From assembly GCA_040776905.1 (NCBI GenBank), contig JAXGZQ010000001.1, positions 1,178,001-1,242,000 of the forward strand: 64,000 nucleotides of DNA. The letters are read 5' to 3'. Below, piece after piece: positions 17,713 to 25,488 of this stretch. Position 1 is the first letter of the stretch. Each line of letters starts with the position of its first letter. The DNA comes from SLHU01 sp009929975 (lineage in GTDB: Bacteria; Bacillota; Clostridia; Saccharofermentanales; UBA5734). A model generated the notes under the pieces. The model was not told where the DNA came from. It was given only the letters and a program-made list of their open reading frames with translations, and did not search any database. A program made the translations under genes and the position numbers.

Positions 17713-19688
17713 ATAGCATCTACCTCCGCCATGATCTGCTGATTTGTGAAGCCCTTGAGGTCCATCGCTCCAGAAGGACAGACGACAGTGCAGGCACCAC
17801 AGCCCTGACAGACCGCCTCATTGACCTGGGCGACTCTGCGAACCTTGACCGCACCGTTAATACGGAACTCTTTCTCGACATAATCTATAGCACCGTAAGG
17901 GCAGACATATTGACAATTGGAGCAGCCGTTGCAGAGCAGCTCGTTTGATCCGGCTACACAAGGATTGCTGACAAGCTTATCCTTCGAGAGTAAGCCGATT
18001 ACTTTTACAGCGGCTGCAGAGGCCTGGGCGACTGTTTCGGGAATATCCTTCGGGCCCTGGCAGACACCGGAGAGGAAAACACCTGCTGTCGGGCTCTCGA
18101 CAGGACGCAGCTTAGGGTGCGCCTCTGTGAAGAAATTGTTCGTGTCAATACTTGCGGTCAGCATGGTAGCCAGACTCTTAGCAGTCTGGTCCGGCTCAAT
18201 TGCAGTGGCCAGCACTACCATGTCGGCCTCGATGATAACTTGGCGGTCGGCGATCAAATCTGATCCCTGAACCATCAGCTTGCCATTTGTGGGAGCAACC
18301 TTACCGACCATTCCCTTTATATAATTCACGCCGTAGTCCTCCGCAGCGCGTCTGTAAAACTCATCGAAGTTTTTGCCAGGAGTTCTGACATCTATGTAGA
18401 AGATATGCACATCGACATCCGGATATTTCTCACGGATCAGCATGGCATGCTTGGCAGTGTACATACAGCAGATTTTCGAGCAGTAAGTTTTGCCGCAGCC
18501 TGTGGTATCACGAGAACCTACACATTGTACGAAGACCATTGTATGCGGGTGCTTTTTGTCCGAGGGACGCAACAGCTTACCGCCTGTTGGACCGGCAGCG
18601 TTCATAATACGTTCCAGCTCAAGCGATGTGATAACATCCTGGCTGGCAGCGTAGCTGTACTCATCGAAATTGTCGAGCTTGATCGGCTTGAAGCCTGTTG
18701 CCAGGACGACCGCGCCGTATTTCTGTTCAATGATCTCGTCCTGCTGGCTGAAATCAATAGCGTCGGCCGGACAGACCTTGGCACAGAGACCGCATTTGCC
18801 GGTCTTGAACTTGATACATTGATCACGGTCAATAACCGGTACATTTGGGATAGCCTGGGCAAAAGGTATATAGATCGCGCTGCGGTTATTTAAGCCCATG
18901 TTGAATTCGCTTTTTGCCTTTTTCGATGGACATTTCTCAGTACAAATACCGCAGCCGCTGCAGATGTCGGCTTTTACACTTCTGGCTTTTTTTCTGATCT
19001 TAACTGTGAAGTTACCGACAAAACCGGAAACAGAATCTACCTCGCTGTATGTCAGAAGCTTGATGTTGTCATGCTGAGCAGCTTCTACCATCTTGGGAGT
19101 AAGTATGCAGGCGGCACAGTCCAATGTGGGAAAAGTCTTGTCCAGCTGGGCCATTTTACCGCCGATGGTTGGCTCCTTCTCAACAATATCTACTTGATAG
19201 CCGGCTTCGGCAATATCAAGAGCCGACTGTATGCCGGCGATCCCACCGCCGATAACCAGCGCACGCTTGACTACATCGCTTGTGCCTGGCGTCAATGGCT
19301 TGTTGAGATTAAGCTTGGCAACTGCCGTTCTTGCCAGCACGACCGCTTTTTCCGTAGCTTCTGTTCTGTCCTTGTGGATCCAAGCACAGTGCTCGCGGAT
19401 GTTTGCGATCTCAACCATAAACTCATTTAGGCCGGCTGCTTTTGCCGCTCTGCGAAATGTGGTTTCGTGCATACGTGGTGAACAGGCACAGACAACTATT
19501 CCTGTGAGGTCATGCTCCTTGATCGCGTTTCTGATGCGGCTCTGGCCAGCTTCTGAGCACATATATTGATAATCAGAAGAATGAACCACGCCCGGTTCCT
19601 TCTTCATCGCTTCTACGACTGTATCTATATCGACTGTTGCCGCGATATTCGTACCGCACCAGCAAACGAAAACTCCTATTCTCTGCAA
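17703..19688 (-). CDS. hdrA: HdrA: flavin-based electron-bifurcating subunit
   Basis: HdrA holds the bifurcating FAD. The 661 residues show an N-terminal cysteine domain (VCWCGTNI, VCACSPRMHE), the FAD fold VIGGGIAGIQSAL near residue 147 with GGKMAQLDKTFPTLDCAAC, and ferredoxin motifs CSGCGICTEKCP, CGLCAKVCP, CNGCSNCQYVCP and CQGCGACTVVCP. The motif CVGSRD...YCSKICC is also typical. No in-frame stop suggests selenocysteine. The start is a TTG at 19688 behind AGGTGAATTAAA. In this context it should split NADH electrons between ferredoxin and the HdrBC/fumarate reductase side; that partition is inferred. Confidence 0.9.
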   Translation of the reverse strand: MQRIGVFVCWCGTNIAATVDIDTVVEAMKKEPGVVHSSDYQYMCSEAGQSRIRNAIKEHDLTGIVVCACSPRMHETTFRRAAKAAGLNEFMVEIANIREHCAWIHKDRTEATEKAVVLARTAVAKLNLNKPLTPGTSDVVKRALVIGGGIAGIQSALDIAEAGYQVDIVEKEPTIGGKMAQLDKTFPTLDCAACILTPKMVEAAQHDNIKLLTYSEVDSVSGFVGNFTVKIRKKARSVKADICSGCGICTEKCPSKKAKSEFNMGLNNRSAIYIPFAQAIPNVPVIDRDQCIKFKTGKCGLCAKVCPADAIDFSQQDEIIEQKYGAVVLATGFKPIKLDNFDEYSYAASQDVITSLELERIMNAAGPTGGKLLRPSDKKHPHTMVFVQCVGSRDTTGCGKTYCSKICCMYTAKHAMLIREKYPDVDVHIFYIDVRTPGKNFDEFYRRAAEDYGVNYIKGMVGKVAPTNGKLMVQGSDLIADRQVIIEADMVVLATAIEPDQTAKSLATMLTASIDTNNFFTEAHPKLRPVESPTAGVFLSGVCQGPKDIPETVAQASAAAVKVIGLLSKDKLVSNPCVAGSNELLCNGCSNCQYVCPYGAIDYVEKEFRINGAVKVRRVAQVNEAVCQGCGACTVVCPSGAMDLKGFTNQQIMAEVDAICR

Positions 19689-19704
19689 TTTAATTCACCT
19701 CTAC

Positions 19705-20097
19705 TTATTTGCTGTATTTACGGAAAGCACTTACGAGTGCCTGCTGGGGAAGTTTGTTGTCCAGGAGAGACGGGATATTTTCAGGAAGCAGTCTGTTTTT
19801 GTTTTGTCTGCGAACAGATGTTACTCTTACTGCCTCGATCAAATTGGCCGGCTCGACCCCACGAGGGCAGCGCTCAACACAGGCGAAGCAGGAGAGGCAT
19901 TTCCAGAGGCTGCCGGAAGCCATAAGTGCATCTATCTCGTTATTCTCGACCATCGATACGAAGCGATGCGGGCTTATGTCCATCTCTGCATGTGCCGGAC
20001 AGGTTGCTGTGCACTTACCGCACTTCATGCATTTTCTTGTATTCACACCGCTGATCCTTCTGATCGTTTCAGCCTGCAGATGTTGTTTCTGATGCAT
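19705..20097 (-). CDS. hdrC: HdrC: [4Fe-4S] electron-transfer subunit
   Basis: A 130-residue two-cluster ferredoxin-like protein linking HdrA to HdrB. The motifs are CMKCGKCTATCPA and CLSCFACVERCPRG. The latter is the standard HdrC/GlpC form. The ATG at 20097 follows GGAGGAAACATA. It sits 13 bases after hdrB and 16 before hdrA. Confidence 0.9.
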   Translation of the reverse strand: MHQKQHLQAETIRRISGVNTRKCMKCGKCTATCPAHAEMDISPHRFVSMVENNEIDALMASGSLWKCLSCFACVERCPRGVEPANLIEAVRVTSVRRQNKNRLLPENIPSLLDNKLPQQALVSAFRKYSK

Positions 20098-20110
20098 TAT
20101 GTTTCCTCCT

Positions 20111-20899
20111 TCAAATATCCAGAACCTGAGCCAGCAGCTCTGTGAAGTATAGTATCGGTAGTCGCTTGTCTTGCCCCTTGTTTTTATTTATATCGAGGTT
20201 ATACATACATAACGGACATGCGGTTATAAGTAGGTCCGCTTCATTTTCCAAGGCCGAGCTTGAGATTTGCTCGCATTTTTTTGCTGATAGCTGGTTATCC
20301 TCCAGCGAAATATAGCCGCCGCAGCATTCGTTGCGATATGGATAGATTACCGGCTCCGCACCCAAGGCTCTGATGAAATCTTCCAGTATAGTAGGGTTCT
20401 CCGGGTTATCAAAGGCCATTACCTTGTTCGGTCTCAGGAGCAGGCAGCCATAGTAGGCACCTATTTTCATACCGGTAAGAGGCTTGACCGCTCGAGCTTT
20501 GATCGTGTCAAAGCCGATCGTATCCCGCAGCATTTCCAGATAATGTACAACCTTGGTTTCGCCGTGGTATTCAGTTTCCGGGCTCATATAGTTATTTACC
20601 TTGTCTCTGATTTCCTCGTTTGTCCGCATATCGTTATTAACGCGTTTTATTACGTGATGGCAGGCGGAGCATAGAGTCAGCAGATCCCGGCCGTTCTCTT
20701 TTGAAGCTGCCAACGCTCTTACGGAGCTTAGCCTCGTCGCGATCTCGTCTTGCGCCATTGGATAAACTGCGCCGCAGCATTGCCAATCTGTCAGCTCTTC
20801 AAGCTTCACACCCAGTGCTTCCGCGGCGGAGCGGGCATGGATATCCAGTTCCTTTGCTTTTGTTTTCAGTGTGCATCCCGGATAATAATCGAAGGTCAT
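20111..20899 (-). CDS. hdrB: HdrB: two-CCG-domain disulfide reductase-like subunit
   Basis: The 262 residues hold two complete cysteine-rich CCG domains. The first has YYPGCTLK, WQCCGAVYP and CSACHHV; the second has YYGCLL, NECCGGYIS and CPLC. In methanogens this subunit binds two noncubane [4Fe-4S] clusters and reduces CoM-S-S-CoB. A bacterium of this type would not make those coenzymes, and no dsrC is present here, so the acceptor is open: a thiol/disulfide protein, or directly the fumarate reductase FrdB, which lacks the CCG domain found in TfrB. It is the first gene of the 14-gene run and starts at ATG 20899. About 220 bases separate it from fumC. Confidence 0.9.
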   Translation of the reverse strand: MTFDYYPGCTLKTKAKELDIHARSAAEALGVKLEELTDWQCCGAVYPMAQDEIATRLSSVRALAASKENGRDLLTLCSACHHVIKRVNNDMRTNEEIRDKVNNYMSPETEYHGETKVVHYLEMLRDTIGFDTIKARAVKPLTGMKIGAYYGCLLLRPNKVMAFDNPENPTILEDFIRALGAEPVIYPYRNECCGGYISLEDNQLSAKKCEQISSSALENEADLLITACPLCMYNLDINKNKGQDKRLPILYFTELLAQVLDI

Positions 20900-20951
20900 A
20901 TATCATCTCTCCATCTGTTTTTGTTAAGCTGTGCCGCTGGCAACAATCGTA

Positions 20952-20983
20952 CTTTTTGAGCGATTTTGGCGCTTTTTGAGCGA
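20952..20983. repeat. 12-bp direct repeat upstream of hdrB, 20-bp period
   Basis: CTTTTTGAGCGA occurs at 20952-20963 and again at 20972-20983, exactly 20 bases apart, about two helical turns. It lies 53-84 bases before the hdrB start in the 220-base gap that should contain the operon promoter. I could not pick a convincing -35/-10 pair in this gap. A dyad CAGCGG...CCGCTG lies at 21078-21096 near the fumC end, but has no T run. Confidence 0.45.
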
Positions 20984-21119
20984 ATTAAACCAGAGGACTG
21001 GTTTTTCAGTCTCACAAGCAGATTTTTGTGGTTCAAGTTAATGGCATTGGATCATACTGTGAAATCGCTTGAGACCACAGCGGTGATCAGCCGCTGCAGT
21101 CCTATCTTGCGATTGCTAG

Positions 21120-22484
21120 TTATACCATTTCCTCAGGCTTGAATACTTCATCGAATTTTTCTGCTGTCAAGAAGCCTAATGAGATACATGCTTCTCTGAG
21201 CGAAATGTTTTCCTGATGGGCCTTCTTGGCGGTTTTGGCTGCGTTATCGTAGCCGATATATGGATTCAGAGCCGTTACCAGCATCAGTGAGTTATGCAGA
21301 TTGTGCTTCATTTTTTCTCTGTCAGCGCGGATATCGGCAACGCAATTGTCATGGAACGATTTAAGACCTGTTGCCAAGAGCCGCACTGACTGGAGGAAAT
21401 TGTATATGCCGACCGGCATGTATACATTAAGTTCGAAGTTGCCCTGAGAGGCTGCCATGCCAACAGCGACATCATTGGCCATTACCTGAACAGCTGCCAT
21501 TGTTATGGCTTCACATTGTGTAGGGTTAACTTTGCCCGGCATTATGGAGCTTCCTGGCTCGTTTTCCGGGATGAAGATTTCTCCGAGTCCGCAGCGGGGA
21601 CCACTGGCCAGCCAGCGAATGTCGTTGGCGATCTTCATCAGATTGGCCGCGAGAGCCTTAAGAGCACCATGCGCGAATACCAGCTCGTCTTTTGCCGTTA
21701 GTGAATGAAATTTATTCTCTGCTGTAATGAATTCCTTGCCTGTTACTGTGCTGACAGCTGTCGCAACCTCAACGCCGAATTCCTTGGGCGCGTTTAATCC
21801 GGTACCGACTGCTGTTCCGCCAAGCGCCAGCTCCTTGAGACCAGGCAGTGATAGCTTGGTCATTTCGAGGGCCTTCTCGATCATATTGCGCCAGCCGCTG
21901 ATCTCCTGAGAGAACTTGATTGGTGTTGCGTCCTGCAGGTGTGTACGACCGCTCTTGACGACATCCTCATTTTCAGCTTCGAGTCGCTTGAGAGTTGTTA
22001 TGAACTCATTCATTACAGGAATCAGATGATCCTCTATGCTTATTACGGCCGCTATATGCATGGCGGTTGGAAAAGTATCATTTGAGCTCTGTGACATGTT
22101 AATGTCATCATTGGGATGAAGCAGCTTGCTGCCGGCGATCTCATTTGCGCGATTGGCGATGACCTCATTGGCATTCATATTGGATTGAGTACCGCTGCCG
22201 GTCTGCCAGACAACTAATGGGAAATGGTCATTGAGCTGCCCTGCTATGACCTCGTCACAGGCTTTGATTATGGGCTCAAGCTTCTCCTGAGGAAGCTTTC
22301 CCAGCTTGTTGTTGGCAATTGCCGCTGCCTTTTTCAGCATACCGAAGGCCTGGGTGATTTCTCTCGGCATGATCTCGCCGCCGATTTGGAAATTCTCGAG
22401 ACTGCGCTGCGTCTGTGCTGCCCAGTAACGGTCTGCTGGTACCTTCATTTCTCCCATTGAGTCTCTTTCGATGCGGTATTCCAT
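21120..22484 (-). CDS. fumC: Class II fumarate hydratase
   Basis: This enzyme interconverts malate and fumarate without an iron-sulfur cluster. The protein has 454 residues, standard for FumC. Signatures are TGSGTQSNMNANEV, the SGRTHLQDATP histidine loop, and the mobile catalytic loop GSSIMPGKVNPTQCEA. FumC and aspartase share a fold; the GSSIMPGKVNP loop occurs in both, so aspartase is a minor alternative, but a close aspartase would usually differ in the substrate loop. The start at 22484 has GGGAGGAAATACAA before it. It follows mdh by 73 bases and supplies fumarate to the reductase encoded in the same island. Confidence 0.88.
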   Translation of the reverse strand: MEYRIERDSMGEMKVPADRYWAAQTQRSLENFQIGGEIMPREITQAFGMLKKAAAIANNKLGKLPQEKLEPIIKACDEVIAGQLNDHFPLVVWQTGSGTQSNMNANEVIANRANEIAGSKLLHPNDDINMSQSSNDTFPTAMHIAAVISIEDHLIPVMNEFITTLKRLEAENEDVVKSGRTHLQDATPIKFSQEISGWRNMIEKALEMTKLSLPGLKELALGGTAVGTGLNAPKEFGVEVATAVSTVTGKEFITAENKFHSLTAKDELVFAHGALKALAANLMKIANDIRWLASGPRCGLGEIFIPENEPGSSIMPGKVNPTQCEAITMAAVQVMANDVAVGMAASQGNFELNVYMPVGIYNFLQSVRLLATGLKSFHDNCVADIRADREKMKHNLHNSLMLVTALNPYIGYDNAAKTAKKAHQENISLREACISLGFLTAEKFDEVFKPEEMV

Positions 22485-22557
22485 TTGTATTTCCTCCCAG
22501 GTCGTTCTGTTAAGCTTACTTCCGTCTATGATCACTCATGCTTGGGTCTTGGACGGC

Positions 22558-23502
22558 TTAGATATTCAAATTATTGATTACATCCTTAAGTGCGTTGGCA
22601 CTTCTATGCAGCATTGCATGCTCTTCCTCGGTAAGAGGTGTGAGAATACGTCCCTTGACGCCGCCTTTTCCCACTGTTGAGAGTGTGCTCAAGCAGACGT
22701 CCTCTATGCCATATTCGCCGTTCATCATGGTTGAGACTGTGAGTGAAGTCTCAATGCTGTTGAACAGACATTTGCAGATATGGCAAACTGATACAGAAAC
22801 AGCGTAATATGTTGCGCCCTTTCTGTCTATGATTTTGGCGCCCGACTTACGAATATAATCTTCTACCTCCGTATATTCCAACTTGGGAATTACGCGGTCT
22901 GATTGGTGGCATTCGTGATATTTGTCGATATCAATACTTGATATGTTCGCCAGTGACCAAGGGACAAAGGATGTGTCACCGTGTTCGCCGAAGACATAAG
23001 CATGAACATTCTGCTGGCTGATCTTATAGTACTCTGAGAGTCTTGATCTTAATCTGGCAGTATCCAGGATCGTGCCGGATCCGATGATCTGATGCTCCGG
23101 CAAGCCAGATACCTTGTTAAATACATAGGTCAAAACGTCAACCGGATTACTGACGATAACATATACGGCGTTCGGTGCGTATTTGGTGATTTCCGGTGCT
23201 ATGCTCTTGGTTATATCAACATTTGTCTGTGCCAGATCCAGTCTGGACTGGCCTGGCTTACGCGGCAGGCCGGAGGTTAGAATTACGATGTCAGAATCTG
23301 CGGCGTCCGAGAAGTTGCCTGCATAGATCGAAGCAGGTGGACAGAAGGGAATTCCCTGTCTGATATCAAGAGCCTCGCCAAGCGCCTTTTTATGATTAAC
23401 ATCGATGATAACTATTTCTGAAGCAATACCATTTACTGCCATCGTGTAGGCTATGGTCGATCCAACATTACCTGTTCCAATTATTGTTACTTTCTTACTC
23501 AT
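22558..23502 (-). CDS. mdh: NAD-dependent malate dehydrogenase (LDH-like scaffold)
   Basis: The 314 residues belong to the lactate/malate dehydrogenase family. NAD binds at IIGTGNVGST, with Asp34 for NAD rather than NADP. Catalytic residues are Arg87, Arg150 and His174 (GEHGDT). The substrate-choosing position, Gln102 in lactate dehydrogenase numbering, is Arg81 here (LPRKPGQSR), which is the malate dehydrogenase state. Other parts, such as GEHGDTSFVPWS, look like LDH, so annotation pipelines may call it L-lactate dehydrogenase. Its neighbour fumC supports malate. The likely role is oxaloacetate to malate in a reductive succinate branch. The promoter region carries an ATCGAT array and a palindrome. 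Confidence 0.83.
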   Translation of the reverse strand: MSKKVTIIGTGNVGSTIAYTMAVNGIASEIVIIDVNHKKALGEALDIRQGIPFCPPASIYAGNFSDAADSDIVILTSGLPRKPGQSRLDLAQTNVDITKSIAPEITKYAPNAVYVIVSNPVDVLTYVFNKVSGLPEHQIIGSGTILDTARLRSRLSEYYKISQQNVHAYVFGEHGDTSFVPWSLANISSIDIDKYHECHQSDRVIPKLEYTEVEDYIRKSGAKIIDRKGATYYAVSVSVCHICKCLFNSIETSLTVSTMMNGEYGIEDVCLSTLSTVGKGGVKGRILTPLTEEEHAMLHRSANALKDVINNLNI

Positions 23503-23522
23503 AACGCTTCCCCGTCATTTAT

Positions 23523-23538
23523 TCGCAAACGTTTGCGA
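23523..23538. promoter_or_regulatory. Perfect 16-bp palindrome, LacI-family-type operator candidate
   Basis: TCGCAAACGTTTGCGA is perfectly self-complementary with a central CG, the layout of LacI/GalR-family operators including catabolite (cre-like) sites. It lies about 20-35 bases before the mdh start, so a bound repressor would block transcription. No LacI-family gene is in the window. Confidence 0.5.
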
Positions 23539-23614
23539 TTTGGCTTGTTCAACGCCGCTTTTGTATCTCTACTATAAAGCATGACAGGAGTATTCTGTTA
23601 TATAAATCAAGCAT

Positions 23615-23662
23615 ATCGATATTCTGTTATCGATATATGGTTATCGATTGTGAAATATCGAT
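23615..23662. promoter_or_regulatory. Four ATCGAT boxes at exact 14-bp period upstream of mdh
   Basis: ATCGAT occurs at 23615, 23629, 23643 and 23657, each exactly 14 bases after the last. The same motif and period recur three times upstream of rex (25330-25363). Most boxes are extended to TATCGATA. The spacing suggests several copies of one regulator binding side by side. Rex is the natural candidate because the array overlies its own promoter, but the boxes differ from the classical Rex site; a TTGTGAAAT half-site is present between boxes three and four. Confidence 0.65.
23626..23654 (-). promoter_or_regulatory. Candidate mdh promoter within the ATCGAT array
   Basis: On the minus strand, TTCACA (23654-23649) and GATAAC (23631-23626) are 17 bases apart, a reasonable -35 and a weak -10. 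Both lie inside the ATCGAT array, so a protein bound there would cover the promoter. A TATAGT nearer the gene, without a good -35, is an alternative. Confidence 0.35.
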
Positions 23663-23704
23663 ATGCTATTGTGCCCAACTGTTTTGTTCATGTTGTACAA
23701 ATTA

Positions 23705-24643
23705 TCAAAATCTTAGGCTGCTTGAGACCTCTTCTCTAATGCGAAATAGTTCATCCATGAATAGACGGTCCAGCTCTGAGAAGCTGTGATTTTTACTATA
23801 AACCAGTGCGTCCTTGAAGCTTGTCTCATTGCTGCCGCACTTTTTCTGCACAAGATTATACTGCTTCAGTAACCTTGAAGGAGTCGGTGCTGACCACATA
23901 TAGCAGTCAATATGAGTTGATAGCAGCTCATATTGAATGAAACGATCATGGGCCTTGATTTTTCTGACTCTGCCCTGCTCTTCGGCACAATCTGGCTTAC
24001 GACATTGATTTACATAAGGAATGCTATCTTCTCCTTGAGAAATTTCTATGTACCTCAAGAGATCGCATGGTGATATTTCCTCTCTACTGGCAAGGGGACT
24101 GCGCTCAGGCAGAAGTAAAATGAATTTTGAGCTATATACCGGATCGATCACGATTTCCCTGTCTCTAAGATAATCAAGGAAATAATTCTCATATTGGCTC
24201 TGATACCTGATAACACTTATTTCGCAGTCACCTTGAGCTACGCTGTCGATCGCGGTAACAGCATCAGTCTCACGAACACTGATCTGCATCTCTTTACGCT
24301 TATCAAGCCTGCGTACAAATTCCAGGAACGCTTCGGCGATATAGCTGCTTCTGGGTATGCAGATATCGAAGCTCTGCCTGCTGGTTTGATTCTGGTCAGC
24401 GAGACCTTGCATTTCCTCAACCTGCGCTATGATTCCACGTGCATATTTTATTAGCTGTTCGCCCTTCTCAGTGGGAATAACTCCCTTAGAAGTCCGTCGA
24501 AAGATCGTGATGTTCAAAGACTCCTCAAGCTCCCTGACGGCTTTGCTCAGATTGGGCTGTCCCATGAAGAGATTATCTGCGGCCTTGGTGATTGAACCGG
24601 CTTTTGCTATTTCGATCACATACTTTAGGTGAAGTAAATTCAT
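23705..24643 (-). CDS. LysR-family transcriptional regulator
   Basis: A 312-residue LysR-type regulator. The N-terminal winged helix-turn-helix is clear (MNLLHLKYVIEIAKAGSITK, then NLSKAVRELEESL and IFRRTSKGVIPTEKG), followed by a substrate-binding domain. It starts 4 bases after the rex stop, with GAGGTAACAAT spanning the join, so both are co-transcribed. Position between rex and mdh suggests that it senses a metabolite of the C4 or hydrogen pathway and acts on the island; the ligand is unknown. The ~200-base gap after it contains the mdh control region. Confidence 0.85.
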   Translation of the reverse strand: MNLLHLKYVIEIAKAGSITKAADNLFMGQPNLSKAVRELEESLNITIFRRTSKGVIPTEKGEQLIKYARGIIAQVEEMQGLADQNQTSRQSFDICIPRSSYIAEAFLEFVRRLDKRKEMQISVRETDAVTAIDSVAQGDCEISVIRYQSQYENYFLDYLRDREIVIDPVYSSKFILLLPERSPLASREEISPCDLLRYIEISQGEDSIPYVNQCRKPDCAEEQGRVRKIKAHDRFIQYELLSTHIDCYMWSAPTPSRLLKQYNLVQKKCGSNETSFKDALVYSKNHSFSELDRLFMDELFRIREEVSSSLRF

Positions 24644-24647
24644 ATTG

Positions 24648-25298
24648 TTACCTCGTCATCTCTTTTAGTTTTCGTGATAGCATAGCCAGTGAAGCTGCCA
24701 TATTCTCATTTTGAATCAGTACATTCTCCGGAGCGTTCAGATGCACCGGCGCAAAATTCCATATTGCCAATATCCCACTAGCCAGAAGGTCATCACAGAC
24801 AGATTGAGCTGCTTCTGCCGGAACTGTGATGATTCCTATATGAGTTCGTAAGCGTTTACATAATTCTTCCATTTCTGAGAGGGGCCGTACTCTAGTGTCG
24901 CCAACGACCTCGTCTATAATTTCAGGATCATTGTCAAAAGCAGCTACGATATTCAAGCCATAATTCGCGAAGCCTTTGTATGAGATCAGCGCTTTGCCAA
25001 GCGAGCCAACTCCAACAAGAACCGCATCCATGACATTATTATAGCCAAGGTAATCTTCCATATTGTCTATAAGGTCCTGAATCTCGAAGCCTATATTGGG
25101 CTTACCCTTGATTGAGCTTACAGCAGCAAGATCCTTACGTACCTGAACGTCGTTTAGTCTAAGCTCAGTCGCGATGGCTTTTGCCGAGATGACTGTTTCA
25201 TCTTGCGCCTTATAATCCTTTAGAAGCTGAAGATAATATGGCATTCTATGAAGTGCCTGAACAGAAACTTCAACAGGACCTTTCTTCTTCTGATTCAT
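24648..25298 (-). CDS. rex: Rex, NADH/NAD+-sensing transcriptional repressor
   Basis: Rex represses fermentative and anaerobic genes until NADH builds up. The N-terminal winged helix (ISAKAIATELRLNDVQVRKD) and the Rossmann domain (VGVGSLGKALISY, AAFDNDPEII) are both present, as is the C-terminal swapped helix. The wing, KGKPNIGFEIQDL, departs from the common GKRGVGY form, which may go with an altered operator. The ATG at 25298 is preferred; a GTG at 25307 leaves only 3 bases from AAAGG. A strong promoter and three ATCGAT boxes precede it, which fits self-regulation. It heads the minus-strand island. Confidence 0.88.
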   Translation of the reverse strand: MNQKKKGPVEVSVQALHRMPYYLQLLKDYKAQDETVISAKAIATELRLNDVQVRKDLAAVSSIKGKPNIGFEIQDLIDNMEDYLGYNNVMDAVLVGVGSLGKALISYKGFANYGLNIVAAFDNDPEIIDEVVGDTRVRPLSEMEELCKRLRTHIGIITVPAEAAQSVCDDLLASGILAIWNFAPVHLNAPENVLIQNENMAASLAMLSRKLKEMTR

Positions 25299-25329
25299 AC
25301 TATTCACACGCCTTTCTAATATCGCAATT

Positions 25330-25363
25330 ATCGATATTGAAAAATCGATATTTCGTTATCGAT
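25330..25363. promoter_or_regulatory. Three ATCGAT boxes at exact 14-bp period over the rex promoter
   Basis: ATCGAT occurs at 25330, 25344 and 25358, all 14 bases apart. The first box met by polymerase overlaps the -10 element TAGAAT and the others cover the transcription start and leader. This is a repressor arrangement. The period equals that of the mdh array about 1.7 kb away. Confidence 0.65.
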
Positions 25364-25390
25364 TCTAGGGTAGAGCAGCTATATTGTCAA
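25362..25390 (-). promoter_or_regulatory. Sigma-A-type promoter of rex-lysR
   Basis: On the minus strand TTGACA (25390-25385) and TAGAAT (25367-25362) are separated by 17 bases, a near-consensus vegetative promoter. It is 64 bases before the rex start, with the ATCGAT array between them. Confidence 0.75.
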
Positions 25391-25488
25391 CCACTGACTA
25401 AATTGACTATTATTATCTTTAGGGATATAATCCTCTGAACTTCAAATGTATACAATTTTTGTGCTATTAAAATAATTTGTCTCAAGAG

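Noticed and set aside
14423..19688. Selenocysteine in the Hdr/Flx proteins
   Set aside because: Some HdrA proteins contain it, but the frames here are open without internal TGA at the cysteine motifs and no SECIS-like hairpin was noticed.
21078..21096. Terminator after fumC formed by the CAGCGG/CCGCTG dyad
   Set aside because: The stem is only six base pairs and no T run follows on the minus strand.
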